DNA of 64,000 nt, from positions 1-64,000 of the forward strand of contig NZ_JAAKZX010000024.1 in the NCBI RefSeq assembly GCF_011045025.1, written 5' to 3'. The notes beneath the pieces are model-generated. The model did no database searches and was not told the origin of the DNA. It saw only the letters and a list, made by a program, of their open reading frames with translations. This document shows, one piece after another, positions 8,142 through 15,770 of the stretch. This stretch comes from Streptomyces ureilyticus. Lineage in GTDB: Bacteria; Actinomycetota; Actinomycetes; Streptomycetales; Streptomycetaceae. The translations under genes and the position numbers were made by a program. Every line of letters begins with the position of its first letter. The first letter of the stretch is position 1.

Positions 8142-9041
8142 ATGGAACTGCGCCACCTACAGCATTTCGTCGCCGTCGCCGAGGACCAGCATTTCACCCG
8201 TGCCGCGGAGCGGCTGATGGTGTCGCAGTCAGGCCTGTCCGCCTCGATCCGCGCCCTGGAGCGTGAGCTGCGGGCCCCGTTGTTCGTCCGCACCACCCGC
8301 CGCGTCACGCTCACGGAGGCCGGCCGCGCCCTGCTGACCGAGGCGGAGCGGATCCTCGCCCAGGTCAGGGCGGCCCGGGACGCCGTTGCCGCGGTGCAGG
8401 GCGTGCTGCGCGGCACGCTTTCCGTGGGCACCGAGCAGTGCATCGCCGGAGTGTGCGCGGCCCCGCTCCTCGCCGCGTTCCGGCGGCGCCACCCCGATGT
8501 TGAGATACGGCTGCGGCAGGCGGGTTCGGGCGCACTGGCGGAGGAGGTCGCGGCCGGCCGTCTCGACCTGGCCTTCGCGGTGACGACGCAGGCCGACACC
8601 GACCAGCTGCGCTGTCTGCCCCTGGCCAGTGAGCCGATGACGGTGCTGTGTCATCCGGCGCACCGCCTGGCTCGAGGCGGAGCGGTCACGCCGGAGGACC
8701 TGGGCGGCGAGGACTTCGTGGACTTCCACCCCGACTGGGGTCCCCGGCGCACCACGGACTCGGCCTTCGCAGCTGCGGGCGTGCACCGCACGGTCGCCCT
8801 CGAGGTCAACGACGTACACAGCCTCCTCGATCTGGTCCAGGAGGGCCTCGGCATCGCCGTCGTACCACGCCACTTCGGCCACAAGCGCGAGGCGTCGGCA
8901 CTCACCGCACTCCCCCTGAAGGACGCCGCCGAGACCTCGTACGAGACGGTCGCCATGCTTCCTCCGCCGGACGCGACCAGCCCGGCGGCGCGGGCGCTGA
9001 TGGATCTGCTCGAAGCAGAGGCCACGGCTGAGGGGACGTGA
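8142..9041 (+). CDS. LysR-family transcriptional regulator
   Basis: A 299-residue LysR regulator. Winged-helix DNA-binding domain at residues 1-60 ([20 protein letters not shown], then [13 protein letters not shown]), helical linker to about 88, and a two-lobe effector-binding domain from about 90 ([13 protein letters not shown]) to the end. The start is set at ATG 8142 because the family begins with MELRHLxxFVAV; upstream in-frame codons belong to the divergent promoter region. It is divergent from the aldo/keto reductase (start 8021), the classic LysR-target layout, and lies 86 bases upstream of a dienelactone hydrolase gene on the same strand, which is a second candidate target. Confidence 0.92.
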   Translation: MELRHLQHFVAVAEDQHFTRAAERLMVSQSGLSASIRALERELRAPLFVRTTRRVTLTEAGRALLTEAERILAQVRAARDAVAAVQGVLRGTLSVGTEQCIAGVCAAPLLAAFRRRHPDVEIRLRQAGSGALAEEVAAGRLDLAFAVTTQADTDQLRCLPLASEPMTVLCHPAHRLARGGAVTPEDLGGEDFVDFHPDWGPRRTTDSAFAAAGVHRTVALEVNDVHSLLDLVQEGLGIAVVPRHFGHKREASALTALPLKDAAETSYETVAMLPPPDATSPAARALMDLLEAEATAEGT

Positions 9042-9066
9042 GCCCGTCCGGGCAGGGGCCCGCCCG

Positions 9067-9115
9067 CTGTCACTTCGCACGCCTCCTGCATGCTGGAGGC
9101 AAGATCGAGTGACAG
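9067..9115 (+). promoter_or_regulatory. Nested inverted repeat directly before the dienelactone hydrolase start
   Basis: CTGTCACT (9067-9074) pairs perfectly with AGTGACAG (9108-9115), and inside it GCCTCC (9081-9086) pairs with GGAGGC (9095-9100) around an 8-base loop. The 3-prime arm touches the AGGAG ribosome binding site (9114-9118) of the gene at 9128. It may be the terminator of the LysR gene ending at 9041, or a leader hairpin that limits access to the ribosome binding site. Confidence 0.5.
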
Positions 9116-9127
9116 GAGTGACGCATC

Positions 9128-9838
9128 ATGTCCGAGACGCCTGAATCGACCGGGGCCCCTGCCCATCAGAACGTGACCTTCCCGAGTGCCGGCACCACCG
9201 CGCACGGCTATCTGGCACTGCCCCCGTCGGGCCAGGGCCCCGGCGTGATCGTCATCCAGGAGTGGTGGGGCCTGACCGACCACATAGCGGATGTCGCCGA
9301 CCGGCTGGCTGCGGAGGGTTTCGTGGCGCTCGCTCCCGACCTGTACGGCGGCAATGTCGCCCATGACAGCGGCGAGGCCCTGCGCATGATGCAGGACCTG
9401 CCGGTCTCCCGCGGCGTCGAGCTGCTCTCCGGCGCGGTCGACCATCTGCTGTCGCTCGACGCGGTCACCTCGGACTCCGTCGGCTCGGTCGGCTTCTGCA
9501 TGGGCGGCGGCTTCGTCCTCTACCAGGCCGCCGTCGACCCGCGCGTGAGCGCGGCGGTTCCCTTCTACGGCGTCATTCTCGGCGAGTTGCCCGACTTCTC
9601 GGGCCTCAAGGCCGAGGTCCTCGGTCACTACGGCGAACGCGACGCCGCCATCCCGGCCGAGAGCCTCGACACCCTCCGCGAGACGATCAAGCGGCAGTCC
9701 GGCATCACCCCGGACCTCCGCCTCTACCCAGCAGACCACGCCTTCTTCAACGACGGCCGCCCCGAGGCCCACGACCCCGAGTCCTCGGCCCTGGCCTGGG
9801 GCAGCACCGTCGAGTTCCTGCACGCCCGGCTGGGCTGA
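9128..9838 (+). CDS. Dienelactone hydrolase family protein
   Basis: A 236-residue alpha/beta hydrolase of the dienelactone hydrolase family (carboxymethylenebutenolidase-like). The nucleophile elbow GFCMGG carries the family Cys; the acid residue is expected near GHYGERDAAIP and the His is in YPADHAFFND. The early PGVIVIQEWWGL motif with its Glu/Trp pair is diagnostic. Members hydrolyse dienelactone in chlorocatechol and beta-ketoadipate routes or act on other small lactones and esters. There is no signal peptide, so it is cytoplasmic. ATG start with AGGAG eight bases upstream, inside or just after the hairpin at 9067-9115. It converges on the PI-PLC gene with a 6-base gap. Confidence 0.92.
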   Translation: MSETPESTGAPAHQNVTFPSAGTTAHGYLALPPSGQGPGVIVIQEWWGLTDHIADVADRLAAEGFVALAPDLYGGNVAHDSGEALRMMQDLPVSRGVELLSGAVDHLLSLDAVTSDSVGSVGFCMGGGFVLYQAAVDPRVSAAVPFYGVILGELPDFSGLKAEVLGHYGERDAAIPAESLDTLRETIKRQSGITPDLRLYPADHAFFNDGRPEAHDPESSALAWGSTVEFLHARLG

Positions 9839-9844
9839 AGTCCC

Positions 9845-11218
9845 TTAGTACGTATACGAGTTCAAGGTGGCCACCGCCGACGAAGGCGAACCGAGGTCAT
9901 AGCGGTCCACCGCGAGGAAGTTGGGCTTCTTGCGGGCGGCCGGCTGGCAGAAGCGCTGGGCGCGGTCGGTGAGTTTGGTGTTGTCGGTGGTGGCCGTGCC
10001 CGCGATCGGGACGTCGCGGAAGTGGTTCATGACGAAGAGCGGGCGGAAGGGCGGCTCGGTGCGGGTCAGCGGGATGTTGGTGTTGGCGTCGTACCAGCGG
10101 CTGTGGCAGGACCAGTCGGAACTGCCGACGCCGGAACCCATGGACCAGTAGTTCTCGACGGTCCACTCACGCTGGTACATCACACCGAAGCTGTCCCGGG
10201 TGAGCCCCGCGGCCTGGTCGGCGGAGCGGCTGCGGTCGCTGAAGATGAGCAGCCGGTCGTTGTCGGCGATCAGGTCCGCCATCCGAGGCCAGCCGTTGGT
10301 GCGTACGCCGGTGTGGTCCGGGCGGTAGAGCACATCGGACAGGCCGTTCACGCGGGCCAGTTCACCGCGCAGGACACCCGGATCGACGTAGTCCTCGAGG
10401 AACACGGTGATGAACTGGCTCGGGTTCTGCTTCAGGAAGTCCACCATGCGCTGGAGGTCGACCCACAGTGCGACGGGGCTGCTGACGAGCGTGCAGCTGT
10501 TGTGGCACAGGATCGCGCCGTCCGGCGTCTGGTGGATGTCCAGCATGAACCCGCGTACGCCGTCGGTGAGTTGCTGGTTGATGCCGCGGGTCTGGTTCGG
10601 CACGAGGTTCACGAAGGGCGGGGCGAAGCCGCCGTCGACGCCGTTCGCGTACGCGTTGTGCGAGGTGAGGAACGTGACCTGGTCCAGGGTGCGTTGGTCG
10701 GGCGACGGCATGGGTGCGGTCGGTGACGTCACCGGGGTGAGGTACCAGTTGGCCAGGCCGCCCGCCGCGCCCACGGCCAGCTGGGCGGGGTAGTTGGCGC
10801 CTGAGGGCTTGGCGCCGACCGTCAAGTAGCGCTCGGCGCCGGGGACTTTGAGCGTGTACTGGTCGGCTCCGTTCGGTCTCACCTCCCAGGCGGCGTCGGC
10901 GCTCGCGCAGCCGACGGTTCTGGCCTGGTCGCCCGAGCGCCCCAGACAACTGCCCGCCGTGTCGGTGCTCTCCAGCACGTACGAAGCGCCGCTTGCCCGG
11001 AGCGTCCACTGCTGACGGTCCTCGTTGCCCTTGGGGTTGCGCTGGACGACCGCTCCCCCGCTGTCGGCCGCGTTCAGCCCCGTGGTCGCGCTCTGTACGT
11101 AGTACGCACCGACCCCCGGGACCTCCGCGGCGGGGGCAGACGAGGGCGCGACGAGGACGGCGGCCAGCGCCGCGCCCGCGATGGTGGCGGCGAGCAGGGG
11201 GCGACGGTTCCGGAGCAT
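9845..11218 (-). CDS. Secreted PI-PLC X-domain protein with lectin-like N-terminal domain
   Basis: A 457-residue exported protein. Residues 1-31 form a signal peptide (two Arg, hydrophobic core, AxA-type cleavage site). Residues about 35-165 form a ricin-B/RICIN-like trefoil (GLNAADSGGAVVQRNPKGNE, SCLGRSGDQ, WEVRPN). The rest is a phosphatidylinositol-specific phospholipase C X-like barrel with the two expected histidines in LTSHNAYAN and LCHNSC and acidic metal residues in LDIHQ and FLEDYVDP. It should cleave phosphodiester headgroups outside the cell, with the trefoil binding sugar. The ATG at 11218 is preferred over one seven codons earlier because AAAGGGA lies just upstream. It follows the CocE-type hydrolase on the same strand after a 150-base gap containing a hairpin. 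Confidence 0.85.
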   Translation of the reverse strand: MLRNRRPLLAATIAGAALAAVLVAPSSAPAAEVPGVGAYYVQSATTGLNAADSGGAVVQRNPKGNEDRQQWTLRASGASYVLESTDTAGSCLGRSGDQARTVGCASADAAWEVRPNGADQYTLKVPGAERYLTVGAKPSGANYPAQLAVGAAGGLANWYLTPVTSPTAPMPSPDQRTLDQVTFLTSHNAYANGVDGGFAPPFVNLVPNQTRGINQQLTDGVRGFMLDIHQTPDGAILCHNSCTLVSSPVALWVDLQRMVDFLKQNPSQFITVFLEDYVDPGVLRGELARVNGLSDVLYRPDHTGVRTNGWPRMADLIADNDRLLIFSDRSRSADQAAGLTRDSFGVMYQREWTVENYWSMGSGVGSSDWSCHSRWYDANTNIPLTRTEPPFRPLFVMNHFRDVPIAGTATTDNTKLTDRAQRFCQPAARKKPNFLAVDRYDLGSPSSAVATLNSYTY

Positions 11219-11245
11219 GGGGGTCCCTTTCCGCTGCACGAGGGG

Positions 11246-11281
11246 GCGGCCGCATACCGGTCAATTCCGGTACGCGGCCGC
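11246..11281 (-). terminator. 15-bp hairpin between two secreted hydrolase genes
   Basis: A 15-base arm at 11246-11260 pairs with 11267-11281 with one mismatch and a 6-base loop. It lies between the stop at 11369 and the start at 11218 of the next gene on the same strand. There is no T-tract, as is usual in Streptomyces terminators. It is close enough (28 bases) to the PI-PLC start to sit in that gene's leader instead. Confidence 0.55.
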
Positions 11282-11368
11282 ACAGTTGGCGATCGGCGAC
11301 GCCAACGCTGGTGATCCTCGCGGTACGGGCCGACATAGTGCCGTATCCGGTCGGCGGGTGCTAGAGGC

Positions 11369-12934
11369 TCAACGCGCCCTGACAGTGAGGCGCAGCGTGG
11401 ATCCGGCCGCACCGGTCCGCACCGAGACACGGCCCGCGGGTACGTCGGAGTCGATCTGCGGATAGTCGTCGCTGGAGACGCGCAGCGTCAGCCGGTGACC
11501 GGCGGACAGCCTGTAGTGGACCGGCCAGATATGCACGCCAAGTGCGTACGTGGCGCCCGGCTTCACCGGGGACAGCCGGGTGTGCGTGTCGCGGTGGCTC
11601 GCCTTGAGCCAGCCCTCCGTGATCCGGGTGCTGGTGCCGTCGGGCGCCTGGTCGTACAGCACGGCCGCGATGTTGCCGTCGGCGGCGGTGAACGCGGCAT
11701 GGACGTCGGCCAGCGCATCTCCGGCGAGCACCAGGTCGTGGCGCAACGGCGGTGTGCTGAACCGCAGTTGCTGATGCTCCGCCGGGGGTGCGGTGCCGGT
11801 GTTGACGTCGAACGCCGCCACTCCGGGGGCTGCTGGTGAAGGGCGCAGCGTTCCGTTCCGTCCGAGCCGGAGGGTGAGCGTCCGGGCGTCGCGCGGTGGC
11901 CACTGCTCGAACTGCTGCCAGCCCCTGCCCGCTCCGGGGCCGGGCACTTCGTAGGAGGTGACGTGGGTGGCCGGGAGCGGCGCGCGTCGGTCGCGGGCCA
12001 GCCAGCGGTCCCACCAGGCGAGGTAGGCGCCGTTGCCGATCCCCGCGTGCTGCTCTTCGGGCGAGCCGTGCTCCCAGGGACCGGACACGAGCCAGACGTT
12101 GTGCGGGCGGGCACGGTAGTTCTTCACCATGCCGTCGCGGTAGCGGTCGTACCAGCCGTTGATCCCGAGCGTCGCGACGGTGAGGTTCTCCCAGCGGGAC
12201 ATCACGCTGCGGCCCCGCCAGTAGTCGTCGTAGAGGGGGTGCTCGGCGTAGGTGCGGAGCGTGTCGGGTGCCACCGCCTGCTGCCATTCGCGGATGCGCG
12301 GCGAGTAGATGCCGCCTCGGTAGATGGTGTTCTCGTACCAGTCATGGATGCCGTTCACCGGGATGACGGCCTTCAAGTGGGGCGGTCGGTTCACCGCGGC
12401 CAGGAGTGCGGTGTGACCGCCGTAGCTCACGCCCATCTGGCCGATGCGTCCGGTGGAGGCGGGGTGGCGGGCGAGCCACTCGATGACGTCGTGGTTGTCG
12501 CGTTGCTCCTGGGGGCTGAACGGGTCGACGGTGCCCGGTGATTCGCCCGATCCCCGGACCTGGCAGACGAGGGCGTTGTAGCCACGGCGCACGAAGTAGG
12601 CGGCTCCTTCGCCGAAGGCCTCGGCGCTGTCCGCGTACGCCGTGTACTCGTACACGATGCCGGGGAAGGTGCCGACGGCGGGCCGTCCGGCGGCGGTTCC
12701 CGGCCGGTACAACTGGCCCACCAGGTGGCTGCCGTCGCGGAGCGGCACCTTGACGTCCTCGCGTACGACCTCGTACCGGGCGGGGCGGTCGTAGGCGAAG
12801 AAGGGGTCGGGCGGGAGTCCGGGCCCGCTGACGGCGCCGGCCGGTGACGCCAGAACGGCGGCCAGGGGCGCCGCAAGCCCCAGGGAGCACAAGGTTCGTC
12901 GGGACAGCCGCCGATTGTCTCGCTGTGAGTTCAT
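11369..12934 (-). CDS. Exported CocE/NonD family hydrolase (X-Pro dipeptidyl-peptidase S15 fold)
   Basis: A 521-residue alpha/beta hydrolase. The N-terminus carries a twin-arginine signal (SRRTLCSLGLAAPLAAVLA). Residues about 45-320 are the S15 catalytic domain: the nucleophile serine is in GVSYGGH near residue 170, preceded by VCQVRGSGESPG; the C-terminal 230 residues are the jelly-roll domain (ALGVHIWPVHYRLSAGHRLTL and RVSSDDYP). The family includes cocaine esterase, X-Pro aminopeptidases and glutaryl-acylases, so it hydrolyses an extracellular ester or peptide; which one is not shown. The ATG at 12934 is used because AAGGAG lies nine bases upstream; the GTG two codons earlier is too close to it. 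Confidence 0.88.
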   Translation of the reverse strand: MNSQRDNRRLSRRTLCSLGLAAPLAAVLASPAGAVSGPGLPPDPFFAYDRPARYEVVREDVKVPLRDGSHLVGQLYRPGTAAGRPAVGTFPGIVYEYTAYADSAEAFGEGAAYFVRRGYNALVCQVRGSGESPGTVDPFSPQEQRDNHDVIEWLARHPASTGRIGQMGVSYGGHTALLAAVNRPPHLKAVIPVNGIHDWYENTIYRGGIYSPRIREWQQAVAPDTLRTYAEHPLYDDYWRGRSVMSRWENLTVATLGINGWYDRYRDGMVKNYRARPHNVWLVSGPWEHGSPEEQHAGIGNGAYLAWWDRWLARDRRAPLPATHVTSYEVPGPGAGRGWQQFEQWPPRDARTLTLRLGRNGTLRPSPAAPGVAAFDVNTGTAPPAEHQQLRFSTPPLRHDLVLAGDALADVHAAFTAADGNIAAVLYDQAPDGTSTRITEGWLKASHRDTHTRLSPVKPGATYALGVHIWPVHYRLSAGHRLTLRVSSDDYPQIDSDVPAGRVSVRTGAAGSTLRLTVRAR

Positions 12935-12987
12935 GCGCACGCGCTCCTTGGCACCGCGTCAGCGGGAGAGGAATCAAGGGAGAGGAA

Positions 12988-14343
12988 TCAGAGGGAGAAG
13001 GCGCCCGTGACGAGCGCGCCGACGGTCATGACAAGGGTGGTGGCGAAGGCCCAGCGGAAGATGAAGCGCTGGTGCTCGCCGAGTTGTACGCCGCTCATGC
13101 CGACGAGGATGAAGGTGGAGGCGGTGAGCGGGCTGAGCGGGAACCCTGTCGTCATCTGGCCGAGGATGGCGGCCCTGGCGACCTCGGCGGGCGGGACACC
13201 GAAGCCGTCGGCGGTGTGGCCGAGGACGGGGAGTACGCCGAAGTAGTAGGCGTCCGGGGTGAAGACCAGGCTGAGCGGCATGGACGTGACGGCGACCAGG
13301 ACGGGCAGATGCCCGCCGAGCGAGTCCGGGATGACGTCGACGAGCGACCCGGCCATCGAGTCGATCATCTTGGTGCCGGTGAGTACACCGGTCAGCACAC
13401 CGGCCGCGAAGATCATCGTCGTGACGAGGACCACGCTCTTGGCGTGCTTGTCCAGCAGATCCTGCTGTTGCTCCCACGTGGGGTGGTTGACCAGCATGGC
13501 GATGGCGAACCCGAGCACGAACAGCACGGGGAGCGGCATCACTTCGAGGATCAGGCCCACGACGAGAGCGATGGTCAGCACCAGGTTGAAGACGGTCAGC
13601 CAGGGCCGGGCAGGCGCCTGCACGCGGACGGTTCCCGGCCCGTCTCCCGCGCCCGCCGTAGGACGCGTGTCCGCTTCGGTCCGGCCTTCGGCGCCGCCCT
13701 CCGTGGGGCCGGGGTTCTTCGCGTCGAGCTGGCCGAGACGGCGACGCTCCCGACGGCCGATCAGGTACGAGGCCACCAGCACCCACGCGATACCGAACCC
13801 CATCGCGGGCAGGACCGGCGTGAAGACCTCCGAACTCTCCAGCTTCAGCGCCGCCATGGCCCGCACGGTCGGACCGCCCCAGGGAACCATGTTCATGACT
13901 CCCGCACCCAGGCAGACGACTCCCGACAGCACCAGCGGGCTCATGCCGAGCCGCTTGTAGACGGGCAGCAGGGCGGAGACGGTGATGAGGAACGTCGAGG
14001 CCCCGTCACCGTCCAGTGCCACGCACATCGTGAGGACGGCCGTGCCGACCGTGATGCGCAGCGGGTCTCCTTGCGCCATGCGCAGGATGCCGCGGATCAG
14101 CGGATCGAAGAGGCCCGCGTCCACCATCAGGCTGAAGTACAGGACGGCGAAGGCGATCATGATGCCCGTCGGGGCCACCGTGGTCAGCCCCTCCAGGATC
14201 AGGTCGCCCAACTCGCCCCCGAAGCCGCCGGCCAGTGCCGCGAGGACCGGGAGCAGGACCAGGGCGACCAGGACCGAGACGCGCTTGGTCATGGTCAGCA
14301 ACAAGAAGAGGCCGATCGTGGTGAAGCCCAGGGCTGCCAGCAT
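12988..14343 (-). CDS. CitMHS-family citrate-metal symporter
   Basis: A 451-residue integral membrane protein with about 11-12 helices, starting MLAALGFTTIGLFLLLTMTKR, typical for CitM/CitH of the CitMHS family, which imports citrate complexed with a divalent metal (Mg or Ca type) together with protons. Conserved blocks: GLTTVAPTGIMIAFAVLYFSLM, LDGDGASTFLIT, NMVPWGGPT and FTPDAYYFGVLPVL. A hydrophilic Gly/Glu/Thr-rich loop lies at about residues 225-262. The start at 14343 is chosen by family alignment; longer in-frame upstream sequence is Cys/Arg-rich and lies in the promoter region. Divergent from the LysR gene starting at 14520 (176-base gap), which probably controls it. Confidence 0.92.
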   Translation of the reverse strand: MLAALGFTTIGLFLLLTMTKRVSVLVALVLLPVLAALAGGFGGELGDLILEGLTTVAPTGIMIAFAVLYFSLMVDAGLFDPLIRGILRMAQGDPLRITVGTAVLTMCVALDGDGASTFLITVSALLPVYKRLGMSPLVLSGVVCLGAGVMNMVPWGGPTVRAMAALKLESSEVFTPVLPAMGFGIAWVLVASYLIGRRERRRLGQLDAKNPGPTEGGAEGRTEADTRPTAGAGDGPGTVRVQAPARPWLTVFNLVLTIALVVGLILEVMPLPVLFVLGFAIAMLVNHPTWEQQQDLLDKHAKSVVLVTTMIFAAGVLTGVLTGTKMIDSMAGSLVDVIPDSLGGHLPVLVAVTSMPLSLVFTPDAYYFGVLPVLGHTADGFGVPPAEVARAAILGQMTTGFPLSPLTASTFILVGMSGVQLGEHQRFIFRWAFATTLVMTVGALVTGAFSL

Positions 14344-14519
14344 GCAGTCGGCTCGCTTTCTCGGGGGACGGCTCCTGACGGCGGAAAAGCGAGGGCCTGG
14401 AGCATCGGTCTGTCGCGGGAGAGTTTCCGAGCAGCAACAGATCGGTGTCCAGCATCGAACCGGGATCAACTCATGCGATCTCCGCATCAATTGCGGAAGC
14501 GTGTGCCTATCCTCCGGCC

Positions 14520-15446
14520 ATGGATGCCACCTTGCGTCAACTCGCGGCCTACGCGGCCGTCGCCCGGGCGGCCAGCTTCACCGCCGCGGCCGCACAGATG
14601 CACGTATCGCAGTCGTCGCTCAGCCGTGCCGTGGCGGATCTGGAGCGGCTGCTCGGCGCCCAGTTGCTCGAACGCGACACGCGCAACGTGCAGTTGACCG
14701 CCGCGGGCGTCGAGGCCCTGCGGATAGCCGAGCAGATCGTGAACGCGCATCAAGCCGGCATGAAGGAACTGCGCCGCTTCCTGCTGGGCGAGTCGGGAAC
14801 CGTAGCGGTGGCCACCCTGCCGTCCGTGGCCGCCGTCCTGCTGCCACGGGTGATCTCCCAATTCCGTACGCAGCGCCCGCAGGTGGCCGTGCGCATCCTC
14901 GACGGCCTGGAGCGATCGGTACTGGACCGCGTCCTGACCGGCGACGCGGACTTCGCGATCACCACGGTAGGCAGGCCATCAGACCAACTGGAGCAACGCC
15001 CGCTGGTACACGACCGGTTCGTGGCGGTGCTCCCACCGCACCATCCGCTCACCGAGCACGCCGAGGTCTCCTGGGAGGACCTGGCCCGCGAACCCTTCCT
15101 GGCCGTGGGCCGCGACTCGAGCGTACGCAGACTCACCGACGCCGCCTTCGCCCAGGTAGACGCCCACGCGGAGCCGGCGGCCGAGGCAGGCAGCATCGCC
15201 ACGGTGGGCGGCCTGGTGGCAGCAGGCCTGGGAGTCTCCGCCCTACCCGCCCTGGTACTCCCCCTCACTGGCACAGCCCAGGTCACCTGCCGCCCCCTCG
15301 TCGGCCCAGTGATCGACCGCCGCCTGGACATAGCCCTACGAGCCCGCCGAACCGTGCCACGAGCGGCCCACCACCTCCTGGAAACACTGGACGCTCTGCG
15401 AGTCCAGGGACACGAGTTGCCGGACGGGGTCGCATGGTCCGAGTAG
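14520..15446 (+). CDS. LysR-family regulator, probable controller of the citrate symporter
   Basis: A 308-residue LysR protein. DNA-binding domain at residues 1-60 (LRQLAAYAAVARAASFTAAA, then SQSSLSRAVADLERLLG), effector domain from about 90 (GTVAVATLPSVAAVLLP) to 295. The effector domain resembles CynR/CbbR-type lobes. It is transcribed away from the CitMHS gene, and the intervening 176 bases are the likely shared operator region. Position suggests it responds to citrate or a related acid (inference). The start ATG at 14520 fits the family N-terminus. It is followed by repeat copy 1, which may end transcription. Confidence 0.9.
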   Translation: MDATLRQLAAYAAVARAASFTAAAAQMHVSQSSLSRAVADLERLLGAQLLERDTRNVQLTAAGVEALRIAEQIVNAHQAGMKELRRFLLGESGTVAVATLPSVAAVLLPRVISQFRTQRPQVAVRILDGLERSVLDRVLTGDADFAITTVGRPSDQLEQRPLVHDRFVAVLPPHHPLTEHAEVSWEDLAREPFLAVGRDSSVRRLTDAAFAQVDAHAEPAAEAGSIATVGGLVAAGLGVSALPALVLPLTGTAQVTCRPLVGPVIDRRLDIALRARRTVPRAAHHLLETLDALRVQGHELPDGVAWSE

Positions 15447-15476
15447 AGCGCCCCCCTTTTTTTGGGGCCGCGGGGA

Positions 15477-15590
15477 CCGCACCCCGTAAGGGGCGCGGGG
15501 CTGTGGCATTTGCGCCTCCACCGCGATTGGGCGTCCCCCCGCTCGAGCGCAGCCGAGAGTGGGGGAGCGACCAGCCACAACAAACAGCAC
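15477..15590 (+). repeat. Dispersed GC-hairpin intergenic repeat, copy 1
   Basis: First of four copies in this window. Parts in order: a CCCCGTAAGGGG hairpin, GCGGGGCTGTGGCATTTGCG, a short GC stem, a hairpin closed by CCCCC and GGGGG around CTCGAGCGCAGCCGAG, then CGACCAGCCACAAC. It follows the LysR stop at 15446, preceded by a CCCC-T7-GGGG stem. The remaining 180 bases of this 324-base gap before the gene at 15771 show no other feature I can support. Similar elements are common after genes in Streptomyces genomes. Copies: 41764-41880, 45040-45178 (reverse), 50526-50603. Confidence 0.85.
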
Positions 15591-15770
15591 AGGCGACGCC
15601 GCCCGCGCAATGGGCCCCCGACGAGGCCTGGCCGCGACGGCACGGCTGGTGCTGAAGCGGCATGGTTCGGGCGGGACGGCCACACGCTGACGCTGTTCAG
15701 TGTGCAGGGCACTGAGTTAGCGTGAACCGCTCCAGACCAACGCCCGCAAGCGTGCCGGAGGGACGACCGG

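Noticed and set aside
12844..14697. Large plus-strand frame opposite the citrate symporter
   Set aside because: Antisense shadow, charged low-complexity translation and no ribosome binding site logic.
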